A stretch of 40,914 nt of DNA from contig SVIB01000015.1 in the NCBI GenBank assembly GCA_015055505.1, positions 1 through 40,914 of the forward strand. The letters are read 5' to 3'. Both the position numbers and the translations under genes were made by a program. This stretch comes from Clostridiales bacterium (GTDB lineage Bacteria > Bacillota > Clostridia > Christensenellales > Borkfalkiaceae). Positions 6,063 through 14,042 of this stretch are shown here, piece by piece. Within the stretch, counting starts at the first letter, position 1; each line of letters starts with the position of its first letter. The notes under the pieces are model-generated. The model ran no database searches. It had not been told where the DNA came from and saw nothing but the letters and a program-made list of their open reading frames with translations.

Positions 6063-7700
6063 TTAAATTTTAATCGTTACGTCGGAAGAATCAATAACTG
6101 CCTGCCTATGCGATATAATAATGCAAGTTTTATCTTTCATTTCTTTAATGTTTTGTAATAACGCTTGCTCGGTTTCGTCATCTAACGCCGAGGTTGCCTC
6201 GTCAAAAAGCAAAATAGGTCTTTCAGATACAAACGCCCTTGCTACGGCAAGTCTTTGCCTTTGCCCCTCGGAAAGTCCGCCGCCTTGCTCTGTAAGCACG
6301 GTATTAACTCCGTTAGGCAATTCGTACACAAACTGCGAGCGCGATTTTTCTATCGCCCACTTTACCCTTTCGTCTAATACGTCCTTTTCCTTTTCGTTTG
6401 AAAAAAAGGTAAGGTTTTCATATATAGTACCGCTAAATAAAAAATTCCCTTGAGGCACAAACGCAAATAAATCTCTTGCGCCTAAGTCTATTTTTTCGTC
6501 GCCGTTTTCGGTTTCAAAACGCACCTTCCCATCGGTAGGCGTATAAACGCCAAGCAAAAGCTTAAAAAGCGTACTCTTTCCTCCACCCGACACACCGTAA
6601 ATACAAGTCATTTTGCCTGTTGGTATTTCAAGAGTAAGTCCGTCTAAAACCTTTTCATTATCATAACAAAAGTCGACGTTTTCTACCTTAATCTTTTTAA
6701 TGCTTGAATACTCTATATCGCTCTTTACGGGAATTTCTTCCTTTAACCCGTCAATCTCGCAAAGCCTTTCCGCGCTTGCAATTCTCGAATAGTACGCGGG
6801 CATTATTGCCGATACGGTATTTAAGGGGCGTTGAAGTTGTTCCATAAGTAAAACTATTGAAAGCACCGAACCGTACGCCATACCGTCCATTATTCCAAAG
6901 GCGCACCACACTATTGCAAACACAAGACCTATATTAGTAATGCAAGAATACAGTATACCTATTAAAGAATTAAGCCTTGCCCTGCCTACCCTTCTGTTTC
7001 TATACCTCTCTAAAATGCCGTTTGCCTTTTGCGAGGTTTTTTCCTCCGCCCCAAACGCTTTAACCGTAAGCGAGGATAGTATACTTTCTTGCATAAACGA
7101 ACGGCTTTCGCCGTCTGCCGACATTATTTCTCTATAATACCATTTCGTCTTTTTCCTTAAAAAAGCCGATACTCCTATAACGATAATTCCTCCGCCAATC
7201 AAAAACAGAGTAAACAGTCCGTCAATGGCAACCAACGCGACAACTGAAGCTATGACCTGTATAATAATTCCTACCGTTTGAGGCAAAAGCCCTACCGTTG
7301 TTCCTGCTATTTCAGACGCGTCTGCCGTTATTCTCGTAACAATCTCTCCGCTATGATAGCCCGTTATCTCGGCATGTTTTGTCTTTAATACCTTTTTAAA
7401 TATCTTACCCCTTATATCGGTTGTAATAGTCGCTCTGCATTTTTCAGAATAAAAATTTATAATTGCGCGCAAAGCAATTCTACCTATTAGTAAGCTTAAA
7501 ACTATCGCCGAAAAGACAATTATACCATGTCTATCGCCGTCAGTTGCGTTATCTATAAGAAAACTGGATAAATAAGCAAAGCCGACCGAACAAACGGTAG
7601 CAAGCACTGTTAAAACCGTCAAAAATATTATTGACGGTCTATATTTACTTACGTTTCGGATTAGCCAACCCTTACCCCGCGCGTCAGTTTCCCTTGCCAT
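6063..7700 (-). CDS. ABC exporter, fused membrane and ATPase domains
   Basis: A 545-residue half-transporter. The transmembrane domain covers about residues 20-300 with roughly six hydrophobic helices. The nucleotide-binding domain has Walker A GVSGGGKST (369-377), signature LSEGQRQRLAVARA, Walker B ILLFDEATSALD and the H-loop IISHR. There is no C39 peptidase domain, so any leader processing would need a separate protease; the S26-like peptidase gene lies 1 base upstream and could supply it. The ribosome binding site AAAGGGAGA precedes the ATG. The substrate is unknown. The gene context (HPr-kinase-like protein, peptidase, exporter) points to a peptide product (inference). Confidence 0.9.
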   Translation of the reverse strand: MARETDARGKGWLIRNVSKYRPSIIFLTVLTVLATVCSVGFAYLSSFLIDNATDGDRHGIIVFSAIVLSLLIGRIALRAIINFYSEKCRATITTDIRGKIFKKVLKTKHAEITGYHSGEIVTRITADASEIAGTTVGLLPQTVGIIIQVIASVVALVAIDGLFTLFLIGGGIIVIGVSAFLRKKTKWYYREIMSADGESRSFMQESILSSLTVKAFGAEEKTSQKANGILERYRNRRVGRARLNSLIGILYSCITNIGLVFAIVWCAFGIMDGMAYGSVLSIVLLMEQLQRPLNTVSAIMPAYYSRIASAERLCEIDGLKEEIPVKSDIEYSSIKKIKVENVDFCYDNEKVLDGLTLEIPTGKMTCIYGVSGGGKSTLFKLLLGVYTPTDGKVRFETENGDEKIDLGARDLFAFVPQGNFLFSGTIYENLTFFSNEKEKDVLDERVKWAIEKSRSQFVYELPNGVNTVLTEQGGGLSEGQRQRLAVARAFVSERPILLFDEATSALDDETEQALLQNIKEMKDKTCIIISHRQAVIDSSDVTIKI

Positions 7701-7701
7701 A

Positions 7702-8148
7702 TTATCTCCCTTTAATGATTTTTCGAGCTATCGCTCTTAATTTACTTTTGATTTTTACGAAAAATCTTCTCGGTTTATACCAAAATAACCGTCTTTTTAC
7801 GTATCTAAGATACTTTTTATCAGTCATTTCGATTAGTTTTTCTTTTTTAAAGTATTGAGTTAAAACACCTATAACCAACTCTTCTCTAACGTGTTCGTCG
7901 CTGTAACAGTTATCCCCTCTTATAACGTAACCCTTTTCAACTACTTTTAGTACTCTATGCAATACGTAATCTTTTTCACCGCGCATATAAAGAGCAACGT
8001 CGTATGGTTTTAATCTTTCAGTCTTCTTTTTTATAACGACTACGTCCCTTCCGCTTACTATCATAGGCCTCATACTTACGCCTACGGTAGTACCCACGTA
8101 CTGCCCTTCGGTTTCAAGCAGTTCTTTAATATTCATTTTACCTTCCAT
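7702..8148 (-). CDS. S24/S26-type signal-peptidase-like protease
   Basis: A 148-residue protein with a signal-peptidase fold signature: a GVSMRPMI box with candidate nucleophile Ser25, then YVLHRV with a histidine where SipW-type (S26B) enzymes carry the base, and RGDNCYSDEHV matching the GDN box. No transmembrane anchor is seen, unlike normal signal peptidases, and the C-terminal 40 residues are very basic. Its ATG overlaps the stop of the kinase-like gene as TAATG. A second ATG four codons in, after GGAAGGT, is also plausible. In related Clostridia gene sets such peptidases sit beside an HPr-kinase-like gene and an exporter; the substrate is unknown. Confidence 0.75.
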   Translation of the reverse strand: MEGKMNIKELLETEGQYVGTTVGVSMRPMIVSGRDVVVIKKKTERLKPYDVALYMRGEKDYVLHRVLKVVEKGYVIRGDNCYSDEHVREELVIGVLTQYFKKEKLIEMTDKKYLRYVKRRLFWYKPRRFFVKIKSKLRAIARKIIKGR

Positions 8149-8852
8149 TACTCACCCTTTACGATTTTATTAAACGAGGTTCTAAACGCCTCGTCGGAAA
8201 TATCGCATTTTAAAAGATATGACGGAACGCTCTTTACAAGACTGTCGGCAAGTTCCAAAGTTTTTGCAACCCCTATAAAATCGACGGGCATTAAAAGTTG
8301 AATGAATAGCCTTTGCGCAACGTCCTCTACGGGAATTAGCGATATCTCGTTTACCTTTGCCTGCTCTAAAAAACAAAGACTTTTTAAGGGCGCTTTACCG
8401 TTATATCCAAATCTCTCTTTGCCCATCCACGGCGTTCCGTAAACGGTAAAAACACCGTCGTGATACCCGATAATAGGTTTATCGCCGTTTAAAATTTTAG
8501 CGCCTTCAAGATTTTTTAACCACAAACCGGTATGAGTAGATTTACCCGTTCCGCTTTTACCTAAAAATGCGTAAGCGTTTCCCTTATACTCCAAAACGGC
8601 TGTGTGCATTAAAAACCTATTTCTCTCGGGCATTTGCTCGCAAATCTTTCTATAGATGGCAAGATTTTCTATATATCCGTCGCTAAAGTTTTGAACGCTA
8701 TCTCTCTCTTTTTTAAACTCGTCCTCACTAACTTCAACCTCGATATCTACCGCGCTATCTTGATCGTTAGATAAGTAATCTTTGCAAAACCTATCGGTGA
8801 AAGAAAATTTATTATTAATTTTAATTCTTAAATCAGCAATTTCGTATACCAT
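8148..8852 (-). CDS. HPr-kinase-like P-loop protein
   Basis: A 234-residue protein with a P-loop FLGKSGTGKS (residues 97-105), followed by STHTGLW and an acidic GDKPIIGYHDG segment. This is the pattern of the HPr kinase/PEP-carboxykinase-like family found in peptide-modification clusters (ScmC-like and lasso-peptide-associated relatives), not true HprK, whose N-terminal domain and signature motif are absent. It is the first gene of a three-gene operon with the peptidase and ABC exporter. No ribosome binding site precedes the ATG. The -10 hexamer TAAAAT ends six bases before it, so a leaderless mRNA is predicted. The phosphorylated substrate is unknown. Confidence 0.7.
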   Translation of the reverse strand: MVYEIADLRIKINNKFSFTDRFCKDYLSNDQDSAVDIEVEVSEDEFKKERDSVQNFSDGYIENLAIYRKICEQMPERNRFLMHTAVLEYKGNAYAFLGKSGTGKSTHTGLWLKNLEGAKILNGDKPIIGYHDGVFTVYGTPWMGKERFGYNGKAPLKSLCFLEQAKVNEISLIPVEDVAQRLFIQLLMPVDFIGVAKTLELADSLVKSVPSYLLKCDISDEAFRTSFNKIVKGE

Positions 8853-8858
8853 AACACT

Positions 8859-8887
8859 ATTTTAACATAATTAATTGTAAAATACAA
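8859..8887 (-). promoter_or_regulatory. Promoter abutting the start of the HPr-kinase-like gene
   Basis: On the minus strand TTGTAT (complement of 8882-8887), 17 bases and TAAAAT (complement of 8859-8864) are followed by only six bases before the ATG. The expected transcription start coincides with the start codon. An inverted repeat AATTGT/ACAATT (8873-8878, 8884-8889) overlaps the -35 and could be an operator. Confidence 0.6.
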
Positions 8888-8914
8888 TTAAAATAATCAA
8901 ATTTAAGCATAAAA

Positions 8915-8940
8915 ACGCCCAAAGCAGTCGCTTCGGGCGT
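8915..8940 (-). terminator. Terminator of the sugar-kinase gene
   Basis: ACGCCC-a-AAGC (8915-8925) pairs with GCTT-c-GGGCGT (8930-8940) around a short loop. In the minus direction a TTTTT run follows. It lies just after the stop at 8946. Confidence 0.85.
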
Positions 8941-8945
8941 GATTG

Positions 8946-10034
8946 TTAATATTTTTCAATAATATTGCACATTTTGTCGTAGCCTTCGTGCATGTCTTTA
9001 ACTAATTTAAACTGAGTTCTCGTTCTATCAACGTTTTGTCCTTCTCTTGAAAGTCTAAAATAAACGTCTCCGTCTAAATAATCGGTTAAAAATCTTATTC
9101 CGCACTCGTACGTCATAAGTATTGCTCCCATAGGAAGATTTTTCCTCTCAATGTCAGTTATCGTATCTCCAAACACACTTAAATAACCTCTTGAATACTC
9201 CTCAAAAAGGGGCATACTGAATACAACTTTTTCGGTTTCGGGAGTATCTTCTAAACATGGGTTGCAACCAAATCTTATCGAATCGCCGAAATCGTAACAA
9301 ATACTGCCTGCCATCATCGTGTCAAGGTCTATAACGCAAACGGCCTTATCCGTTTTAGTGTCGATAAGCACGTTATTAAGTTTGGTATCGTTATGAGTTA
9401 CCCTCCACGGCATCTTTCCGCTTTCTAAAAGGTCTACGATTGTTGATACGTATTTTTCTTGAGAAAGAGCAAAGTCTATCTCGGCTTTTACGTTTTTTGC
9501 TCTATTTAACTTATCTAATTCAAGCGATTTTTTAAAGTTTTCAAATCTCTTTACCGTATTATGGAAATTGGGTAAAATTTCAAAGAGTTGAGAACTGTCA
9601 AACCTATCTAAAAGTTGAGCAAATTTACCAAACGCCACTGCGCTTTCGTAGAAATGTTCAGGCTTTTCAACTACGTCGTAACCGATTGCGCCCTCGATAA
9701 AGATATACACTCTATAATACTCGTCGTTTTCTGTTTTATAGTAAGTCTTACCGTCTTTTGTATATACGATTGTAAGGCTTTCACGCAAAGGGTCGCCCCC
9801 TCTTTTTATTATCTCGGAACGGTTAAACTCGGTTACAAGTTTAATGTTATTCATAAGCCCGTCAACGTTAGTAAAAAGAGTTGAGTTTATCTTTTGGAGA
9901 ATATATCTTTTGTTTCCCTTATCGGTTTTATATACTACGGCGTAGGTTCTATTTATATGACCGCTTCCGTAAGGCTCACAAGAAACAAATTCTCCGTCAA
10001 CGTTGAAATTACTTAATATTGTACGAAAATCCAT
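8946..10034 (-). CDS. N-acetylhexosamine kinase-like phosphotransferase (APH fold)
   Basis: A 362-residue aminoglycoside-phosphotransferase-fold kinase. Its length and the motifs VTHNDTKLNNVL (catalytic Asp216) and VIDLDTMMAG (metal-binding DLD, 236-238) match NahK, the ATP-dependent N-acetylhexosamine 1-kinase of the lacto-N-biose/mucin-sugar pathway (about 359 aa in Bifidobacterium). FGDSIRFG downstream also fits. The lacto-N-biose phosphorylase and epimerase genes usually found with nahK are not in this window, so the exact sugar is unproven. It is transcribed alone from a good promoter. Confidence 0.75.
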   Translation of the reverse strand: MDFRTILSNFNVDGEFVSCEPYGSGHINRTYAVVYKTDKGNKRYILQKINSTLFTNVDGLMNNIKLVTEFNRSEIIKRGGDPLRESLTIVYTKDGKTYYKTENDEYYRVYIFIEGAIGYDVVEKPEHFYESAVAFGKFAQLLDRFDSSQLFEILPNFHNTVKRFENFKKSLELDKLNRAKNVKAEIDFALSQEKYVSTIVDLLESGKMPWRVTHNDTKLNNVLIDTKTDKAVCVIDLDTMMAGSICYDFGDSIRFGCNPCLEDTPETEKVVFSMPLFEEYSRGYLSVFGDTITDIERKNLPMGAILMTYECGIRFLTDYLDGDVYFRLSREGQNVDRTRTQFKLVKDMHEGYDKMCNIIEKY

Positions 10035-10055
10035 TTTATTTCCCCTTTTGTTTTT

Positions 10056-10075
10056 GACGCGCTATTAAAGGCGTC
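10056..10075 (-). other. Small hairpin in the sugar-kinase leader
   Basis: GACGC (10056-10060) and GCGTC (10071-10075) form a short stem with a 10-base loop just upstream of the AAAGGGGAAA ribosome binding site. It has no T-run, and its effect is unknown. Confidence 0.35.
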
Positions 10076-10096
10076 TTAAATAATTTTTATAACAAA

Positions 10097-10125
10097 GTTA
10101 TACCATTTACTTTTGCAATTGTCAA
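10097..10125 (-). promoter_or_regulatory. Promoter of the sugar-kinase gene
   Basis: On the minus strand TTGACA (complement of 10120-10125), 17 bases and TATAAC (complement of 10097-10102) form a near-consensus sigma-A promoter. Confidence 0.82.
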
Positions 10126-10217
10126 TAGTACTTTTATTTAAAATTTAATTACTGAAATATTTTATAAATTATATAAAAGTTTTGCATAAAAATTTTCAAC
10201 TTAAAGATACTTTACGT

Positions 10218-11669
10218 ATGAAAATTAACGAAAATTTACAGTACAATCAAAAAATCGTACAAACGATAACGGGTAGCGACGATATAGTATATTTTGAGTT
10301 CTTAATAGGCGACGTAAAAGCCCTTGCAATATACGTAGACTCAATTACCGATAAAGAAACGCTTGGGCTTGAAGTTATTTCACCGCTTAGAAAACTAAAC
10401 CCTGAATATTCGGTAAAAAAACTCTCAAAATGCGTAAACCTTGCAAACGTAACCGTTCGGCAAACCGTAAACGACTGCATTGACGATATTTTAGCAGGAA
10501 AAACCGCTATTTTTATAGACGGAAAAACTTCGGCTTTTACGTTAGACCTTAAAAAATTTGAAGTTAGAGCAATAGCCGAACCGCCTACGGGTCTTTCTAT
10601 AAAAGGACCTCGAAACGGCTTTAACGAAAGCATAAAATCAAACTTAAGTCTTATTAGAAGATATATAAAATCTTCCGATTTAAAAGTTGAAAACTTTTCA
10701 AAAGGAAGATACACGAAAACGGATATTTCTCTCGTTTATATAGAGGGAATAGTAAAACCGTCGCTCGTTCAAAAAATACGGAAAAAACTCGAAAAAATTG
10801 ACATAGACGGCATCCCCGACAGTTCGTACGTTGCAAAAATTTTAAACGAGCGAAAGACTTCTTTATTTAAACAAACGGGCTCTACCGAGCGCCCCGACGT
10901 ACTGATGGAGAGAATACTTGAAGGAAGGGTTGCCATTTTAGTAGACGGTTCGCCCTTTGCAATCACTCTCCCGTATCTTATGCTCGAGGACTTACAAGCC
11001 TCAGAAGACTATTATATTTCAACTTATAGAGCCAATTTAGTCCGTTCTTTAAGAATTATAGCAATACTTTTTTCAATATTTTTACCCGGACTTTTCGTTG
11101 CCGTCCAACTCTTTCATTTGCAACTGATTCCATTAAATTTTTTATTAACGATAGTAAACAGTATAAAAGAAATTCCGCTCTCTCCAAGTCTTGAAATGTT
11201 TTTCGTTCTAATGATTTTTGAAATATTAAACGAAACGAGCGTTAGAATGCCCAAATACGTTGGTATGGCACTTGCAGTAGTAGGCGCTTTGGTTTTAGGA
11301 GAAACCGCCGTAAACGCCGGAATCGTTTCAACACCCGCAATACTTATAATGGCGCTTTCGGGAATTAGCATTTACGCAATTCCCGAACTCGTTGAAACTA
11401 CGTCGGTTTTAAGGCTTATATGTCTTGTAGTCGCAGGTTCTTTAGGCGCTTACGGAATGATTCTTTACGTTGCGTTTATAATGTGCTATCTATGTTCTAT
11501 GGATAACTACGGAGTACCTTATACTGCCCCCTACTCCCCGTTTATTGCAAACGATTTACAAGACGGCATTTACATGGATAGTGTAATAGGTATGTCTAAT
11601 AGACCTATCGCTCTCCAATCACCAAACAAAAGGAGACAAAATTTTTCCCATGATAACAAACAAAATTAA
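10218..11669 (+). CDS. gerAA: Spore germinant receptor subunit A (GerA family)
   Basis: A subunit of an inner-spore-membrane germinant receptor. The start I prefer is ATG 10218 (483 residues); a TTG 36 bases upstream is possible, but neither has a strong ribosome binding site. The N-terminal soluble domain (about 1-275) contains family segments such as RPDVLMERILEGRVAILVDG. Several membrane helices follow, with the conserved LPGLFVAVQLFH and SLEMFFVLMIFEILNE-type sequences. The last 19 codons overlap gerAB. Expression in the forespore is expected from the family, but no convincing sigma-G promoter could be placed. Confidence 0.92.
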   Translation: MKINENLQYNQKIVQTITGSDDIVYFEFLIGDVKALAIYVDSITDKETLGLEVISPLRKLNPEYSVKKLSKCVNLANVTVRQTVNDCIDDILAGKTAIFIDGKTSAFTLDLKKFEVRAIAEPPTGLSIKGPRNGFNESIKSNLSLIRRYIKSSDLKVENFSKGRYTKTDISLVYIEGIVKPSLVQKIRKKLEKIDIDGIPDSSYVAKILNERKTSLFKQTGSTERPDVLMERILEGRVAILVDGSPFAITLPYLMLEDLQASEDYYISTYRANLVRSLRIIAILFSIFLPGLFVAVQLFHLQLIPLNFLLTIVNSIKEIPLSPSLEMFFVLMIFEILNETSVRMPKYVGMALAVVGALVLGETAVNAGIVSTPAILIMALSGISIYAIPELVETTSVLRLICLVVAGSLGAYGMILYVAFIMCYLCSMDNYGVPYTAPYSPFIANDLQDGIYMDSVIGMSNRPIALQSPNKRRQNFSHDNKQN

Positions 11670-12729
11670 GTTACGACAAGTTTGTCTTACGTTTATAGCC
11701 TTTACTTTGGCTATAAAAATCATTATACTACCCTCTCTTACCGCAAGTTTTGCCGACCAATCTCTATGGATTTCAGCATTTATAAACTTTTCCATAGACG
11801 GCGCTACTCTATTTTTTATATTAAAAATGACCGATAAATTTAAAGGTCTTTCGTTTTATCAAATCTTGCGTGAAAACGTAGGCGAAACCCTCACGAAAAT
11901 CATTATGTTTTTGTACTGCGTATATTTCATCTTAAAGGCTTACGTGCCTATAATGGAACAAAAAAGTTTTATAGAAATTTCCCTTTACGAAACTACGCAC
12001 GTAGTATTTATATTTTTGCCGATATTTTTAATCGCCTGTTTCTTTTCGTATAAAGGTATTAAAACCGTAGGAAGATTAGCAGACCTTTCAGTATGGTTTA
12101 CATTATTTGCGGTTACGGTGCTTATCGCTCTTTCTTCGCCGATAGCCGACTTTTCAAACCTTTTACCATTGTTTAAAGTACCCTTTTCAAAAGTAACCGC
12201 AGGAAGTTACAATACGCAACTATGGTATTTTGACAGCACGTATATGTTGTTTTTTATGGGCGCATTTAAAGAAGAACGGCTAAAAAAGACAAAAATTTTA
12301 CTTTCGTACGGAGCAGTTGCCGTAATTACAATAATATTTTTTGCCGTACTGTACGGAGAATTTGGACCATTAACGCCAAGACAGTATTTTGCTCCTATCA
12401 AAATGGGAAAATATTATCTTTCGCTGTCAAATTCGGGGAGAATAGATTATTTTGCCGGTTTTGCGCTTGCTATCGTATGCGTATTTGCCGTTACGCTACC
12501 CCTCGTTTTTGCAACGCTTTGCCTTTCCCACACGTTTAACTTTAAACACAAAATAATTCCTTGCATAATAGTAAACGGATTTTCCGCAATACTGTTTTTC
12601 TTTACCCAAGATTTCTTTTACGAAACTTTTAAATTAGTACAAAAGTACGCTCTTTTCTTTATGCTTTTCGTCGCTTATACTCTGCCTCTTTGTATGTTAT
12701 TCTTCAAAAAAGGAAGGTCAAAATCATGA
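11650..12729 (+). CDS. gerAB: Spore germinant receptor subunit B (GerAB permease-like)
   Basis: A 359-residue, highly hydrophobic protein with about ten membrane segments. It belongs to the spore-permease branch of the APC transporter superfamily, which forms the germinant-sensing subunit with GerAA and GerAC. The start at 11650 overlaps gerAA by 20 bases, and its stop overlaps the gerAC start as ATGA. Length is normal for the family (about 360 aa). The N-terminus lacks the common Q-x-x-x-x-I-x-x-x-G motif in exact form but keeps the hydrophobic pattern. The germinant cannot be predicted. Confidence 0.9.
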   Translation: MITNKIKLRQVCLTFIAFTLAIKIIILPSLTASFADQSLWISAFINFSIDGATLFFILKMTDKFKGLSFYQILRENVGETLTKIIMFLYCVYFILKAYVPIMEQKSFIEISLYETTHVVFIFLPIFLIACFFSYKGIKTVGRLADLSVWFTLFAVTVLIALSSPIADFSNLLPLFKVPFSKVTAGSYNTQLWYFDSTYMLFFMGAFKEERLKKTKILLSYGAVAVITIIFFAVLYGEFGPLTPRQYFAPIKMGKYYLSLSNSGRIDYFAGFALAIVCVFAVTLPLVFATLCLSHTFNFKHKIIPCIIVNGFSAILFFFTQDFFYETFKLVQKYALFFMLFVAYTLPLCMLFFKKGRSKS

Positions 12730-13946
12730 AATTTATACGTTCTAAACTTCTACCGATTTTGTGCGCAATAGTCTTTTTGCTGTTTTCGACTAACGATTTT
12801 GGATTGGTAAACATTGAACGGACGGCAATTATTATGGCAATCGGCATAGACTACGAAAAAGAAAAGCAAGAATATGAAGTTACCGCGCAAATTGCAATAC
12901 CTCAACCGTCCACAACCGCATCACCTGAAAACAACGACTCGCTAATAAGCGAAAAGGGAAAGACTATCGCCGAGGCAATAGACAAAATAGGTATAAACAC
13001 GGGTTGGTATCCTATGCTTTCCTTTTGCAACCTCGTTCTTCTTGGAAAATCGCTTATGGAACTTAATATTATGGAAACGATAAACTATTTTATAAGAACG
13101 GATAAAATTCAAGATTCCGCGCATATTGCAGGTTGCGAGGAAAGTGCAAAAGACACCCTATCCTCAAGCACGCCGTTAGACTCCGTATCTTCGTTTACTA
13201 TTCAAAAAATTCTCGGTAAAGACATAGCCAAACTTGACAGGATAGCGGATACGAGCATAAAAGATTTTTCTCAGCAATACTATTCAAAATCTAAAAGCGG
13301 TTTTATGCCCCTAATTAAAAAGATAAAGATTGAACAGTCCGCAGGGGGCGGTAGTTCGGGAGAAGGCTCTTCCGGTGGCTCGGGCGGTTCGTCAAGCAAA
13401 CAAGGTAAAGACCAATACGTTTTCGATGCGTCTACGACTTTGATTTTTAAAGAGGGGTTCTTTGTTGAAACCTTAACCCCCGAGGAAACGCTGTTTTTTA
13501 ATATCGAACATAAAAATTCGTTAGATACCTTTTTAAGTCTTGACGAGGTAGAAATTGACGGCAAAAAAACCTCGGTAATGCTTGGAATAAACGAATTTTC
13601 AAAGAAATACCGACTTAAAATGATAGACGGAAAACCCGTTTACTGCATAGATTTAATATTTTTCTGTAAGTATGAAGACGCCAACGTTCATACGGAAGTA
13701 AACGAACTTAACCCAACGGCGCAAATACCTAAATCGGTTTTAACAAAGGCTGAAGAAAAAATTACTAAAACAATAAACGGTCTATTTGAAAAGCTGAAAA
13801 AATCTAATTGTGATATCTTTATGATTACCGACCAAACTTATAAATTTCACTATAAAGAATATCAAAAATACGGCGACGGTATATTTGAACTGGTTGAACT
13901 CAGCACTAAGGTCGACTGCCAAACCGAAAAAAGTACACGGCTATAA
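12726..13946 (+). CDS. gerAC: Spore germinant receptor subunit C (GerAC-like) without a lipobox
   Basis: I start at ATG 12726, eight bases after AGGAAGG and overlapping gerAB as ATGA, giving 406 residues. Family hallmarks are the N-terminal region ending in MAIGIDYEKEKQEYEVTAQI and the C-terminal domain with PKSVLTKAEEKITKTINGLF. The standard lipoprotein signal with Leu-x-Gly-Cys-Trp-Asp is missing: the hydrophobic segment runs into FLLFSTNDFG, and the only nearby cysteine (residue 13, in LPILC) is in a poor lipobox context. A Gly/Ser-rich insert (about 13339-13401) interrupts the middle. Membrane attachment may therefore be by an uncleaved helix (inference). Confidence 0.87.
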   Translation: MKFIRSKLLPILCAIVFLLFSTNDFGLVNIERTAIIMAIGIDYEKEKQEYEVTAQIAIPQPSTTASPENNDSLISEKGKTIAEAIDKIGINTGWYPMLSFCNLVLLGKSLMELNIMETINYFIRTDKIQDSAHIAGCEESAKDTLSSSTPLDSVSSFTIQKILGKDIAKLDRIADTSIKDFSQQYYSKSKSGFMPLIKKIKIEQSAGGGSSGEGSSGGSGGSSSKQGKDQYVFDASTTLIFKEGFFVETLTPEETLFFNIEHKNSLDTFLSLDEVEIDGKKTSVMLGINEFSKKYRLKMIDGKPVYCIDLIFFCKYEDANVHTEVNELNPTAQIPKSVLTKAEEKITKTINGLFEKLKKSNCDIFMITDQTYKFHYKEYQKYGDGIFELVELSTKVDCQTEKSTRL

Positions 13947-13982
13947 TTTTTATAAAGAAACCACCGCTCCTTTTTATAAACG

Positions 13983-14035
13983 ACGCACCCCGAAAGTTTG
14001 TCTAACTTTCGGGGTGCGTACCGTAAAAGAACGGT
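13983..14035. terminator. Shared terminator between gerAC and nadE
   Basis: A perfect 16-bp stem (13983-13998 with 14004-14019) has a 5-base loop. It is followed by a second small hairpin, ACCGT/ACGGT (14019-14034), with a T-rich tail. The region lies between the convergent stops of gerAC and nadE and can stop both transcripts. Confidence 0.8.
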
Positions 14036-14042
14036 GTTTTTG

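Noticed and set aside
10182..10217. TTG start and a possible sigma-G promoter (GCATA-N17-GATACTT) for gerAA
   Set aside because: The -10 would put the transcription start at the ATG and downstream of the TTG, two mismatches are present at -10, and neither start has a clear ribosome binding site. I kept the ATG and did not annotate the promoter.
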